Assembly (NCBI GenBank): GCA_018613035.1
Contig: JAGGRA010000010.1
Location: 1-64,000, forward strand
Reading direction: 5' to 3'
Length of the DNA: 64,000 nt
Source of the DNA: Pseudomonas sp. ISL-84
Lineage (GTDB): Bacteria > Bacillota > Bacilli > Bacillales > Cytobacillaceae
The notes beneath the pieces are model-generated. The model made no database searches. It saw only the letters and a list, made by a program, of their open reading frames with translations, and was not told the DNA's origin. Both the position numbers and the translations under genes were made by a program. Every line of letters begins with the position of its first letter. Position 1 is the first letter of the stretch. Positions 25,367 to 33,937 of this stretch are shown piece by piece.

Positions 25367-26347
25367 TCAGCTTAATTTTGCTACAATTTTTCCTTTAACT
25401 CGGCGGGTCGCCAGTTCAGCTAATGCTGCTGGCACTTCTTCTAATGCAACAACTTTCTCTACAAGAGCATGTAGTTTGCCCTCTTGAAGAAGTGAAAGCA
25501 TATGATTTCCCATTTCTGAGAGTTTTCGCTGTTCATTTACATTACCGGACTGATGTACGCTTCCAAGAGCTATTTGGTGAAAGGATAGGGGATGTGCAAA
25601 TGAAATCGCATCATTCACATTAGGAGGTCCTGCAATAAACGCAATTTGTCCATTAAAAGCAAGAGCCTTCAATGACTTGTCAGCATTCTCGCGTCCTACT
25701 GTATCCAGGACCAAATCTACACCCAGCCCATTAGTGACTTCCAAAGCTTTTTCTGCAAAGTCTTCTTCGCGGTAGTCGATTGCATAATCGGCTCCTAAGC
25801 TTTTAACATATTTGTGGTTATTATAAGAAGCCGTTGTTAAAACTGTTAGCCCGGCATTTTTCGCTAACTGAATAGCAAAACCGCCAACTCCGCCAGCTCC
25901 GGCATGAACTAAAATCGTTTGCCCTTTGGAAGCATTCATTTTATGAAATAGGGCTTGGTATGCAGTATAGCCAGCACATGGAAGTGCAGCAGCATCTTCA
26001 AAAGAAACTCCTTCAGGAATCAGGGATACTGTATGAGCTGTTGTCACACCATATTCAGCAAATCCGCCTCTTTTTGTTAAATCACTGTGGTAAACAACTC
26101 TGTCCCCAACCCTGATATTCGTGACATTTGCGCCTAATTCTTCAACTACCCCAGCTGAATCCAGCCCCAGAACATGAGGGTAGGTCCAATTTGGATTTCC
26201 TCCGTTTCCTGTTTTATAGTCTACAGGGTTTAAGGCAGTGGATTTAATTTTGACCAAGACTTCACCTTCAGCAGGAGTCGGTTTTTCTAGATTGCCTACT
26301 TTCATTTCAAATACTTTTGCTTTCCCTTCCAGCAATAATGCCTTCAT
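25367..26347 (-). CDS. Medium-chain zinc-less oxidoreductase (quinone reductase-like)
   Basis: A 326-residue MDR protein. N-terminal GroES-like fold (VLVKIKSTALNPVDYKTGNG), then a Rossmann domain with ILVHAGAGGVGGFAIQLAKN near residue 148. It lacks the structural-zinc Cys cluster, fitting the NADPH:quinone reductase/enoyl reductase branch. AAAAAGGAGAG precedes the ATG. It lies 15 nt after the VOC gene, so the pair form an operon divergent from an HxlR regulator, an arrangement used for electrophile and quinone detoxification. Confidence 0.88.
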   Translation of the reverse strand: MKALLLEGKAKVFEMKVGNLEKPTPAEGEVLVKIKSTALNPVDYKTGNGGNPNWTYPHVLGLDSAGVVEELGANVTNIRVGDRVVYHSDLTKRGGFAEYGVTTAHTVSLIPEGVSFEDAAALPCAGYTAYQALFHKMNASKGQTILVHAGAGGVGGFAIQLAKNAGLTVLTTASYNNHKYVKSLGADYAIDYREEDFAEKALEVTNGLGVDLVLDTVGRENADKSLKALAFNGQIAFIAGPPNVNDAISFAHPLSFHQIALGSVHQSGNVNEQRKLSEMGNHMLSLLQEGKLHALVEKVVALEEVPAALAELATRRVKGKIVAKLS

Positions 26348-26362
26348 GATGGACTCTCCTTT

Positions 26363-26860
26363 TTAATAAGCACCTTGTGAATAAGTTAACTCATAACTAT
26401 GTGTATAAATTTCGATTAAATTACCGAATGGGTCTTCGCAATACACCATTTTATAAGGCTTTTCATTTGGATAATATTCACGAATTGGCATGCGCTTCTT
26501 ACCTCCGTGAGCCACAATTTTTTCAACAAGCCCTTCAATATCAGGATCCTGTACACAAAAATGAAAAATTCCCGTTTTCCAAAATTCAAAGTTATTTTCT
26601 GGAGTCTCGTTTGCTGGAAATTCAAATATTTCCACACCAACTTTATCAGATGTAGCTAAGTGAGCGATTTTAAATTTTCCCCATCCCTTTCCAAATACAT
26701 CAGTGCACATTTGTCCAATAGGGCTTTCGTCTTCTATAATTTCAGATGGTTCCATGATTACATACCATCCTAATACTTCTGTATAAAACTCGACAGCCTT
26801 CTTTACATTCGGTACAGATAATCCAATATGTGAAAATGAACGAGGATATGTTTTAGTCAT
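26363..26860 (-). CDS. VOC-family (glyoxalase/dioxygenase fold) protein
   Basis: A 165-residue VOC protein with two beta-alpha-beta-beta-beta halves. FSHIGLSVPNVKKAVEFYTE near residue 9 supplies the first metal His, GIFHFCVQDPDIE near 92 the second, and YCEDPFGNLIEIYTH near 140 the C-terminal Glu. It is probably a metal-dependent lyase or thiol transferase acting on electrophiles. First gene of the divergent operon with the quinone reductase. Confidence 0.87.
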   Translation of the reverse strand: MTKTYPRSFSHIGLSVPNVKKAVEFYTEVLGWYVIMEPSEIIEDESPIGQMCTDVFGKGWGKFKIAHLATSDKVGVEIFEFPANETPENNFEFWKTGIFHFCVQDPDIEGLVEKIVAHGGKKRMPIREYYPNEKPYKMVYCEDPFGNLIEIYTHSYELTYSQGAY

Positions 26861-27025
26861 TTTGATCTTCTCCTTTTTATTAAATGGTCTTTTTCAGTAT
26901 AATAATGACAGGTTGTAAATAAAAGACGGCACTTTCATGTAACCAGGTACCCTTGCAGTAACCGCAATTTATGTATACTTAACTATTATGACCATATTAA
27001 ATTCCTTTAAAATGGAGGATGAACG

Positions 27026-27355
27026 TTGAAAACGACAAAATACAATGTGCCTGTTGAAGCAACTCTTGAAGTGATCGGTGGAAAATGGAAAGTTGTCATA
27101 CTGTGCTTGTTAAAAGAAGGAGAAAAACGCTTCAGTGAACTTCAGCGAGCCATGCCTGCCATTACCAAAAAAATGCTTTCTCAGCAGCTGCGGGAATTAG
27201 AGAAAGACGGAATCATTAATCGGAAAGTCTACGGTGAAGTTCCACCTAAAGTGGAATATTCACTTAGTGAAGAAGGAGAGAGTTTACGAGAAATTTTAAA
27301 CTTGATGTGTGCATGGGGAGACAGAAGAATGGGGAATCAGCCGGATTGCAGTTGA
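27026..27355 (+). CDS. HxlR-family transcriptional regulator
   Basis: A 109-residue winged-helix protein with the family core VIGGKWKVVILCLLKEGEKR and ITKKMLSQQLRELEKDGII. TTG start after GGAGGATGAACG. Cysteines are present in VILCLL, near the C-terminus (LMCAWG) and as the penultimate residue, so thiol-based sensing as in YodB is possible. Divergent from the VOC/quinone reductase pair, whose promoter it probably controls through the 26861-27025 spacer. Confidence 0.9.
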   Translation: MKTTKYNVPVEATLEVIGGKWKVVILCLLKEGEKRFSELQRAMPAITKKMLSQQLRELEKDGIINRKVYGEVPPKVEYSLSEEGESLREILNLMCAWGDRRMGNQPDCS

Positions 27356-27475
27356 TTTAGAAGGTTGCCTTTAAATATTCTAATGGGGACTTTCTTAAAA
27401 AGCAGTTCGTTTACACTAAGTCTTTTTATAAGAAATAACATTAATAAAAATTGACTATCAGGATTAATCATGTTA

Positions 27476-27491
27476 ATTTGTACATGCAAAT
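27476..27491 (+). promoter_or_regulatory. MarR operator copy 1
   Basis: ATTTGTACATGCAAAT, near-palindromic, 20 nt before the marR start codon and overlapping the probable -10 downstream of a TTGACT -35 (27451). Confidence 0.75.
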
Positions 27492-27510
27492 GAATAAAAG
27501 GAATGATTAC

Positions 27511-27945
27511 ATGAATGAAGAGGAACAGGTATTAATTCATTGTCTTTACTTTACAGCAAGCCGGTTTGCCCGTAACATTACAAAATTAGCTGAAAACACA
27601 TTTGATTTTGGTGACCTTGCACCTTCATATCTTTATATGATTATGATTGTGAAGTTCCATCCGGAAATCACACAGAAGGAACTGTGTCACAAGTTATCTA
27701 TTGCACCTTCCACAAGTACAAGGTTTATTGATAAACTTGAGAAATTAAAACTGGTTACTAGAAAAATGGATGGAAAACAGACACTAATCTCTTTAACTGT
27801 TGATGGAGAAAAAGTGTACCAGCAGTTTCGGGTTTCATTAAAAGAACTGTTTACCAGTTATTCCGCAGTCTTAGGACCGGAGTTCAGTAAAGATTTAAGT
27901 AAAATGCTTCACGAAGCGAGCAATAAGTTAGAAAGAGACATGTAA
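27511..27945 (+). CDS. MarR-family regulator of the SDR/flavodoxin set
   Basis: A 144-residue MarR protein with the HTH at about residues 50-80 (ITQKELCHKLSIAPSTSTRF) and a wing at RKMDGKQTLISLT. ATG 27511 is preceded by AAAAGGA. The 27451 frame would include the operator as coding sequence. A near-identical 16-bp palindrome lies before this gene and before each of the next two genes, so it very likely controls all three. Confidence 0.88.
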   Translation: MNEEEQVLIHCLYFTASRFARNITKLAENTFDFGDLAPSYLYMIMIVKFHPEITQKELCHKLSIAPSTSTRFIDKLEKLKLVTRKMDGKQTLISLTVDGEKVYQQFRVSLKELFTSYSAVLGPEFSKDLSKMLHEASNKLERDM

Positions 27946-27960
27946 TTTTTTTACCCATTC

Positions 27961-27976
27961 ATTTGCATATACAAAT
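27961..27976 (+). promoter_or_regulatory. MarR operator copy 2
   Basis: ATTTGCATATACAAAT, 20 nt before the SDR start codon; its 5' flank (TTTTTTACCCATTC) resembles that of copy 3. Confidence 0.75.
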
Positions 27977-27995
27977 AACTTAGGAGGAAGTTGCT

Positions 27996-28643
27996 ATGTC
28001 AGAAAAGATATTGCTAATTGTAGGTGCTGGACCAGGGATTAGCTTAAATACAGCAAAAAAATTCGGAAAAGAAGGATTTAAAGTTGCCCTGATTTCCCGC
28101 AGTAAGGATTCATTAGAGAAATATGAAAATGAACTTAAAAATGATGGGATACCAGCAAAAGGATTTCCAGGGGATGTCTCTTCAGTAGAATCTTTAAAAA
28201 CAGCCATTGATAAAGTAATTAATACTTACGGAAAAATTGATGTGCTTTTATTTAATGCTGCTGCAGGAAGACCAGGCAAACCAACCACCTTAAGCGTTGA
28301 TCAATTAGTGGAAGATTTTAAAGTCAGTGTAGCTGGAGCTCTTACAAGCGTAAAAGAAGTGATTCCCTATATGCAAAATGGAACCATTTTGTTAACAGGC
28401 GGCGGGTTTGCCCTTTATCCATATGCTGACTATGCTTCATTAGCGATTGGAAAAGCAGGTATTCGCAATCTAGCATATAGCTTGAATCAAGAACTTAGCC
28501 CAAAAGGGATTTATGTTGGGACTTTAACTATCAAAGGCTTTGTTAATGAGGGAACTTACTTCTCATCAGAAAATATTGCTGAAACCTTTTATCACATGTA
28601 TGAAAACCGAAAAGATGTAGAAGTTACTTTTGAAGAAAAATAA
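27996..28643 (+). CDS. Short-chain dehydrogenase/reductase
   Basis: A 215-residue SDR. LIVGAGPGISLNTAKKFGKE at the N-terminus is a TGxxxGIG variant (AGPGIS), and VLLFNAAAGRPG is the NNAG-type strand. YADYASLAIGKAGIRNLA supplies Tyr-x-x-x-Lys-like residues, but the spacing is Y-ASLAIGK, so the catalytic Lys is displaced relative to the classic YxxxK. Probably NADPH-dependent carbonyl reduction. TAGGAGGAAG precedes ATG 27996. Second gene of the MarR set. Confidence 0.83.
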   Translation: MSEKILLIVGAGPGISLNTAKKFGKEGFKVALISRSKDSLEKYENELKNDGIPAKGFPGDVSSVESLKTAIDKVINTYGKIDVLLFNAAAGRPGKPTTLSVDQLVEDFKVSVAGALTSVKEVIPYMQNGTILLTGGGFALYPYADYASLAIGKAGIRNLAYSLNQELSPKGIYVGTLTIKGFVNEGTYFSSENIAETFYHMYENRKDVEVTFEEK

Positions 28644-28660
28644 ATTATTTTTACCCTATC

Positions 28661-28676
28661 ATTTGTATATACAAAT
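28661..28676 (+). promoter_or_regulatory. MarR operator copy 3 (perfect palindrome)
   Basis: ATTTGTATATACAAAT is fully palindromic. It sits 17 nt before the flavodoxin-like gene and overlaps its ribosome-site region, so it may act as an internal control point. Confidence 0.8.
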
Positions 28677-28693
28677 ATAAAGGAGAAGAAATC

Positions 28694-29218
28694 ATGAAAA
28701 CTATAGTTATTGTTGCACATCCCAATTTAGCAACTTCAGTCATCAACAAAACATGGAAGGAGCGGTTGATCCAAGAAACCGATATTACTGTTCATGATCT
28801 ATATGCCAAATATCCTGATGGGAATATTGATGTAGCTTATGAACAACAATTACTGCTCGATCACGACCGGATTGTTTTTCAATTCCCATTCTACTGGTAC
28901 AGCAGTCCTTCTTTATTAAAGGAGTGGCAGGATGTTGTTCTTACTTACGGTTGGGCATATGGATCGGAAGGAACAAAATTGCGCGGCAAAGAATTTATGT
29001 TAGCCATTTCAACAGGCGGACCTGCAGAAGCCTATCAAGCTGGTGGATACAATCAATTTAGCATGAGCGAATTAACCAAACCATTCCACGCAACAGCTAA
29101 CTTGACCGGTATGCGTTTCTTGCCCATTTTTACGAAGCAGGGAGTACGCTTCTTAACGAACGAACAAGTCCTTGAAAGTGCTGAAGAGCTGGTACTTCAT
29201 CTGAAAAATAACTATTAG
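28694..29218 (+). CDS. Flavodoxin-fold NAD(P)H oxidoreductase (KefF/YwrO type)
   Basis: A 174-residue flavoprotein. IVIVAHPNLATSVINKTWKE binds FMN/FAD phosphate, and FPFYWYSSPSLLKEWQDVVL near residue 62 is the isoalloxazine-contact segment of the NQO1/KefF group. These enzymes reduce quinones and nitro compounds by two electrons. AAAGGAG precedes the ATG. Together with the SDR and MarR it fits a quinone/electrophile-responsive operon. Confidence 0.9.
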   Translation: MKTIVIVAHPNLATSVINKTWKERLIQETDITVHDLYAKYPDGNIDVAYEQQLLLDHDRIVFQFPFYWYSSPSLLKEWQDVVLTYGWAYGSEGTKLRGKEFMLAISTGGPAEAYQAGGYNQFSMSELTKPFHATANLTGMRFLPIFTKQGVRFLTNEQVLESAEELVLHLKNNY

Positions 29219-29309
29219 GAGAAAAGAGTTCTTGTCATTCTTTTTTCATCAGCACCAATATTTTTAATTAAACAAATTAAATTAATGGTTGAACTTATAG
29301 AGGAGGTAA

Positions 29310-29560
29310 AATGGCTTCCTGCTTATGCAGATATCACATGATAAGCAGGATCAGAACATTTATATATAGGTGAAAAAATGAAAAATGTCAACCTTAAGGA
29401 GTAAGAGGCTAGTCAAAGAAAAAATACAATCAAAAAGCGAAGACATTCCAGAAGAATGTGATCACGCAAGGAAATGAAACTGTGTACATAGAATTGAATG
29501 AAGTGGATTAGTGAAACGCCGTATGCGGTGAAAGTCCCATGTACGGGCGATAACCCAAAC
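29310..29560 (+). mobile_element. Group II intron scar
   Basis: GCCGTATGCGGTGAAAGTC followed by CATGTACGG at about 29519-29546 matches the conserved domain I segment found just upstream of the reverse-transcriptase ORF in bacterial group II introns. No reverse-transcriptase ORF and no domain V/VI follow, so only part of the ribozyme remains. An inverted repeat (TCCTGCTTAT / ATAAGCAGGA) at about 29317-29350 may belong to it. Confidence 0.55.
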
Positions 29561-29580
29561 CCTTACCTATCTATTATAAG

Positions 29581-29608
29581 AAGGCCATCGAAATGTGATG
29601 GTCTTTTT
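29581..29608 (+). terminator. Terminator downstream of the intron scar
   Basis: AGGCCATC / GATGGTCT stem and five T residues; probably the original terminator of the flavodoxin-like gene, displaced by the intron. From here to 29798 the sequence is AT-rich with no gene. Confidence 0.7.
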
Positions 29609-29798
29609 ATATGTTTTAAAACACCAACTTAACATTATAAAATCCTATTTTGTAAAAATCATACGGAATGTATTAGAAAAAGCGATTTATTTTTGTTCAA
29701 TTCAACCATAGTGATTCACCTACAAAACCAGTAAATTATAAATATGGAATAATAATTTTAAGAATATATAAAAATTAATAAGGTTAGGCGGTGACTTC

Positions 29799-30974
29799 GT
29801 GCATTTTCAATCGGATAGAATTGGTCAAATTCCTCCCTATTTATTTGCAGAGATTAATAAAAAAAAGGAAAAACTTAAGGAAGCAGGGGTAGATATTATT
29901 GATTTGGGCATTGGTGATCCTGATTTGCCGACCCCTGGTCATATTATTGAAAAGTTTGTTGAGGAAGCTCAAAAACCTGGAAATTTAAAGTATCCCAGTT
30001 TTGTAGGCTGTATGGAATTTAGACAGGCTGTGGCAGAATTTTACTGGAGGCAGTATCAAGTCAAGCTCGATCCTGAAACGGAAGTGCTGGCCTTAATTGG
30101 TTCTAAAGAGGGGATTGCTCATATCGTTCCAACCCTCATTGATCCCGGTGAGTATGTGCTCGTCCCAGATCCAAGCTATCCGGTTTACCGGATGGCCGCG
30201 CTTTTGGCGAATGGGCGCTATCATAATATGCCAATGACAAAAGAAACTGATTTCAAGCCTGATTTCCATGCTATTCCTGAAGACATCCTGAGGCAGTCAA
30301 AGCTTATGTTTTTGAACTACCCAGGAAACCCTACTTCAGCTACAGTTGGTATTGAATTTTTCCAAGAAGCTGTAGCATTTGCCCAACAGCACCAAATTCC
30401 GATTGCCCATGACTCAGCCTATAATATGGTTACCTTTGATTCCTACAAGGCCCCCAGTATCCTGGAAGTGGACGGCGCGAAGGAAATCGCTGTAGAGTTC
30501 GGTTCTCTTTCAAAAACCTATAACATGACAGGTTTCAGAATTGGATATGTGGTTGGCAACAAGAGTATTATTAAAGCGCTTTCCGTTTATAAAAGCAATA
30601 CTGACACGGGTCAATTTACTCCCACCCAGAAAGCTGCAGCGTTTGCCTTAAACAGTGACCAAAGCTGCATTGCCAGACACAACGAAATCTATAAGCAGCG
30701 CATGGCTGCCATGCTGGAAGGCCTTAGAAAAATTGGGGTTGAAGTCGAGCCGCCCAAAGGGAGCTTTTTCATATGGGCACCTGTGCCAGGCGGATACACT
30801 TCCACAGCCTTTGTAACAAGTGTCATGGAGCAGACTGGTGTGATTCTTACTCCAGGAAATGCTTTCGGGCCATCGGGAGAAGGATATTTCCGTGTGTCTC
30901 TCTCAGTTCCTAATGAGAGATTATATGAAGCTGTAAATAGAATAAAAGAAAAACTAAAAATTGTTATAGGTTAA
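29799..30974 (+). CDS. PLP aminotransferase, LL-diaminopimelate aminotransferase-like
   Basis: A 391-residue fold-type I aminotransferase. DIIDLGIGDPDLPTP near residue 34, NYPGNPTSATVG near 173 (substrate Asn), SLSKTYNMTGFRIG near 232 with the PLP Lys, and FRVSLSVP near 372 with the carboxylate Arg. GTG start after GGCGGTGACTT. It resembles DapL, but Bacillaceae normally use acetylated DAP intermediates, and an aldehyde dehydrogenase lies 26 nt downstream. A catabolic role (amino acid to aldehyde to acid) is therefore favoured. Confidence 0.85.
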   Translation: MHFQSDRIGQIPPYLFAEINKKKEKLKEAGVDIIDLGIGDPDLPTPGHIIEKFVEEAQKPGNLKYPSFVGCMEFRQAVAEFYWRQYQVKLDPETEVLALIGSKEGIAHIVPTLIDPGEYVLVPDPSYPVYRMAALLANGRYHNMPMTKETDFKPDFHAIPEDILRQSKLMFLNYPGNPTSATVGIEFFQEAVAFAQQHQIPIAHDSAYNMVTFDSYKAPSILEVDGAKEIAVEFGSLSKTYNMTGFRIGYVVGNKSIIKALSVYKSNTDTGQFTPTQKAAAFALNSDQSCIARHNEIYKQRMAAMLEGLRKIGVEVEPPKGSFFIWAPVPGGYTSTAFVTSVMEQTGVILTPGNAFGPSGEGYFRVSLSVPNERLYEAVNRIKEKLKIVIG

Positions 30975-31000
30975 ATAAATTGTTAATGGAGGGCTATTAA

Positions 31001-32482
31001 ATGAAAAAGGTTTTAAATTTTATTAACGGTGAATGGTGCGAATCCTCAACTGGAAAATATGTTTCTGTTCTAAATCCGGCAACTGGCGAAGTCCTTGCTG
31101 AAGTAACCCAATCCTCTAAAGAGGAGGTTGACAGAGCAGTTGAAGCAGCAAAAGCTGCGCAGAAGTCCTGGCGGTTAGTGCCTGCTCCAGAACGGGCCGA
31201 AATCCTCTATGAGGTTGCTTTTCTATTAAAGCAAAGAAAAGAAGAGCTGGCACAGATCCTAACAAGTGAAATGGGAAAAGTCATTGACGAAGGCCGGGGA
31301 GAAGTGCAGGAAGCCATCGATATGGCCTATTACATGGCGGGGGAAGGCCGCAGAATGTTTGGGGATACTGTCCCGTCTGAGCTCCGCAATAAATTTGCCA
31401 TGAGCGTCCGGGTTCCGGTTGGGGTTGCAGGATTGATCACCCCTTGGAACTTTCCGATTGCCATTGCATCCTGGAAGTCGCTTCCTGCTCTGGTAACCGG
31501 GAATGCGATCGTGTGGAAGCCTGCAACAGAAACGCCAATCCTTGCTGCTGAGTTTGTAAAGATTTATGAAGAGGCTGGGCTTCCTAAAGGACTTATTAAT
31601 CTTGTCCACGGTTCGGGAAGCGTTGTCGGAAATGCGATGGTCGAGCATCCGGGCATCGATATAATCTCATTTACAGGTTCCAATGAAGTAGGGAAGGATA
31701 TCAACGGGAAAGCAGGTGCTCTTCTAAAGAGAACCTCGCTTGAAATGGGCGGTAAAAATGCCATCACCGTATTGGAGGATGCGGATGTTGATCTTGCAGT
31801 AGAAGGGATTCTTTGGGGGGCTTTTGGAACGAGCGGGCAAAGATGTACGGCAACAAGCCGTGTCCTTGTCCATGTGGATGTAAAGGAAGAATTGGAAGGA
31901 AAGCTTCTAGATCGGATAGGAGAATTAAAGCTTGGCAATGGTTTGGATGAAACGGTAAAAGTAGGACCAGTCATCAACCGTTCCTCCCTTGAGAGAATTG
32001 ATGAGTATGTAAAAATTGGCCAGGAAGAAGGAGCAAAACTGCTTGCAGGCGGTAAAATCGCTGCTGGAGAAGGATTAGAGAACGGGAATTTCTACATGCC
32101 TACCATTTTTACAGATGTAAAACCGGATATGAGAATTGCGATGGAAGAAATCTTTGGGCCAGTTGTTTCGATCATTCCCATTCAAACTATGGAAGAAGCC
32201 ATTGAAATTAATAACAAAGTAGAATTTGGGCTTTCCAGTGCCATCTATACAAAAGATGTCAATCAGGCCTTCGAAGCCATGAGGGATTTGGATACTGGAA
32301 TTGTCTATGTGAATGCAGGAACAACTGGAGCAGAAATCCACCTGCCATTTGGGGGAACAAAAGGAACCGGCAATGGCCATCGAGATTCTGGGGTAGCGTC
32401 ATTGGATGTATATACAGAATGGAAGTCCATTTATGTAGATTACAGCGGAAAATTGCAGAGAGCGCAAATTGATAATTATTAA
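31001..32482 (+). CDS. Aldehyde dehydrogenase (semialdehyde dehydrogenase type)
   Basis: A 493-residue NAD(P)-dependent ALDH. VPVGVAGLITPWNFPIAIAS near residue 140 binds the cofactor, LEMGGKNA near 248 holds the general-base Glu, and TSGQRCTATSRV near 280 holds the catalytic Cys. It sits in the branch with alpha-ketoglutaric-semialdehyde and related semialdehyde dehydrogenases. ATGGAGGGC precedes the ATG. Co-transcribed with the aminotransferase, it would oxidise the aldehyde arising from that pathway. Confidence 0.9.
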   Translation: MKKVLNFINGEWCESSTGKYVSVLNPATGEVLAEVTQSSKEEVDRAVEAAKAAQKSWRLVPAPERAEILYEVAFLLKQRKEELAQILTSEMGKVIDEGRGEVQEAIDMAYYMAGEGRRMFGDTVPSELRNKFAMSVRVPVGVAGLITPWNFPIAIASWKSLPALVTGNAIVWKPATETPILAAEFVKIYEEAGLPKGLINLVHGSGSVVGNAMVEHPGIDIISFTGSNEVGKDINGKAGALLKRTSLEMGGKNAITVLEDADVDLAVEGILWGAFGTSGQRCTATSRVLVHVDVKEELEGKLLDRIGELKLGNGLDETVKVGPVINRSSLERIDEYVKIGQEEGAKLLAGGKIAAGEGLENGNFYMPTIFTDVKPDMRIAMEEIFGPVVSIIPIQTMEEAIEINNKVEFGLSSAIYTKDVNQAFEAMRDLDTGIVYVNAGTTGAEIHLPFGGTKGTGNGHRDSGVASLDVYTEWKSIYVDYSGKLQRAQIDNY

Positions 32483-32651
32483 TAAAGTTTACATGCTTTT
32501 ATCCAAAAGGGTTAAAAAGCACCAGGATGAAAACTTAGTAGCTTGAATCATAGTCTAAAAAAAATGCAACACTCGTTATAAGAATGATATGCTCCCCTTT
32601 ATGCAGACAGATTGAGAACAAAAATCTGCCTGCTTGGAGGGGAGTTTCTTT

Positions 32652-32829
32652 ATGCTTGGCAAAGATACACTGAAAAATGAAAAATACAGAATTGTATTGG
32701 TATATAAAATAAAGAAACTTTCTGTAAGGGCAATTGCTTCATAAGAAATTATCTGAATGGATCGGTAAATACGAACGGTTTGGTCTCAGTGGCCTTAAGA
32801 AGCTTCCTGGGTGGAACGCATATATATAA
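32652..32829 (+). pseudogene. IS3-family transposase orfA remnant
   Basis: From ATG 32652 one frame reads MLGKDTLKNEKYRIVLVYK, then LSVRAIAS and a stop; a second frame continues KKLSEWIGKYERFGLSGLKK. Joined by a frameshift, this is the N-terminal helix-turn-helix of IS3/IS150-type orfA. No orfB follows. GGAGGGG precedes the ATG. An IS-like leader hairpin (GCAGACAGATT / AATCTGCCTGC) lies at about 32602-32632. Confidence 0.65.
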
Positions 32830-32968
32830 AGCTGGCCTTATGCTGATAGGTTTTAGCACAACATGTGCACTTTTCATAAAAAATTTCATCTTCTCTAGGT
32901 CAAATGCCAAGTCAAATCTTGTCCCAATAAATAAATTATATTAGGTAGGAAAGGAGGATGAAAACCAT

Positions 32969-33244
32969 ATGTTGAGTAATTTTTACGGCAGTGATACTAA
33001 TATTAACCAACTCGTTCGAAAAGAAGTTGAAGAAGCACTTAAAGGCTTAGTAATAAATATTGATTTTAAACCACAAATAAATGTAATTAATGATACACAA
33101 CGTGAAGTGGCTATTGGGGAACAAGGAGTTGGTGCTGGTGAAAATACCAATATTGGCATTGTAGGTGCAAATGGCTCATCTGCAGCTGGTGAAAATCCAG
33201 AAGCAGCAAGTGTCGGGGATGATGGTACAGCTCAAACCACTTGA
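32969..33244 (+). CDS. Gly/Ala-repeat small protein 1 (YadA-head-like)
   Basis: A 91-residue protein beginning MLSNFYGSDTNINQLVRKEV. Residues 1-35 are helical, residues 38-90 carry three imperfect repeats (REVAIGEQGVGAGENT, NIGIVGANGSSAAGENP, EAASVGDDGTAQTT). The V-A-I-G-x-x-G-x-x-A-G spacing resembles Hep_Hag/YadA head repeats that form left-handed beta-rolls. No signal peptide. AGGAGG lies 11 nt upstream. First of three tandem paralogues; function unknown. Confidence 0.7.
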   Translation: MLSNFYGSDTNINQLVRKEVEEALKGLVINIDFKPQINVINDTQREVAIGEQGVGAGENTNIGIVGANGSSAAGENPEAASVGDDGTAQTT

Positions 33245-33316
33245 TTACTGTCCAGGTAATTTTAGGATTTAACCAAAATGTTTTTCAATAATATGAAAGA
33301 AAGGGATGGGTATTTT

Positions 33317-33574
33317 ATGTGTAATGAGAAAAAGAATTCATGCGGCTGTGTCAATATCGTAAACGACACAACACGCGAGGTGGCAATTGGAAAGTGCGGA
33401 GTGGCTGCAGGCGAATTTGCAAATGTAGCTATAGTTGGCAAGAATGGTGCAGCAGCAGCCGGAGAAAATCCAAATGCAGCAAATGTAGGAGAAGATGGAA
33501 CCGCTAAAACTGATGGCGCCCTATGTGCGCAGTCAACTTCAAGAGGCAATAAAGCTTCTCAGTCAAATGATTAA
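33317..33574 (+). CDS. Gly/Ala-repeat small protein 2
   Basis: An 85-residue paralogue starting MCNEKKNSCGCVNIVNDTTR. It lacks the helical MLSNFYG head but has the three repeats (REVAIGKCGVAAGEFA, NVAIVGKNGAAAAGENP, NAANVGEDGTAKT) and a Ser/Asn tail ending ASQSND. Four cysteines at the N-terminus and one in each of repeat 1 and the tail suggest disulfide cross-linking, as in spore coat proteins. ATG 33317 follows AAAGGGATGG; ATG 33278 is possible but has no ribosome site. Confidence 0.68.
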   Translation: MCNEKKNSCGCVNIVNDTTREVAIGKCGVAAGEFANVAIVGKNGAAAAGENPNAANVGEDGTAKTDGALCAQSTSRGNKASQSND

Positions 33575-33656
33575 TATTTATTCAAAGTTTAAAAAAGGAC
33601 AAATGATCTTAGCAGATTTATGAATCCATTGAGACAATCGCATCTATAGCAATCTG

Positions 33657-33686
33657 AAAAGGACGGGCTATACCTACCTTTTTTAT
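33657..33686 (+). terminator. Weak terminator after repeat protein 2
   Basis: AAAAGGACGG pairs imperfectly with CCTACCTTTT, then TTAT. Its position and flanks match those of the terminator at 34331, part of a duplication. Confidence 0.55.
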
Positions 33687-33689
33687 AAT

Positions 33690-33937
33690 ATCCTCTCTAA
33701 TTCACCCAGATAACATGAACTCAACCATTATGCCTCGTAAAGGCAGCCGCCCCTCACAATAACAGGGGAGGCTCCATATCACCTTTTGAAATTTGTCCTC
33801 TTCATTAGCTAAAGAAATCAATCATATGCTCATGGATTTAGCACATATTCTCATACCGTTTTCCTTATGAATGTAAATAGCTGTGTCAAATCTTGTCCGA
33901 ATTAATAGTTATTAGGAAGGAAGGATGGTGAAGGTAA
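33690..33937 (+). promoter_or_regulatory. Leader of repeat protein 3, duplicated from the leader of protein 1
   Basis: GTCAAATCTTGTCC then AATTAATAG-TTATTAGGAAGGAAGG at about 33888-33925 matches 32915-32957 (GTCAAATCTTGTCC, AATAAAT-TATATTAGGTAGGAAAGG). A GC-rich hairpin (GCCGCCCCT / AGGGGAGGC) lies at about 33747-33774. No ORF is supported here. Confidence 0.6.

Noticed and set aside
29310-29560. Complete group II intron
   Set aside because: No reverse transcriptase ORF and no domain V, so only a remnant is claimed.
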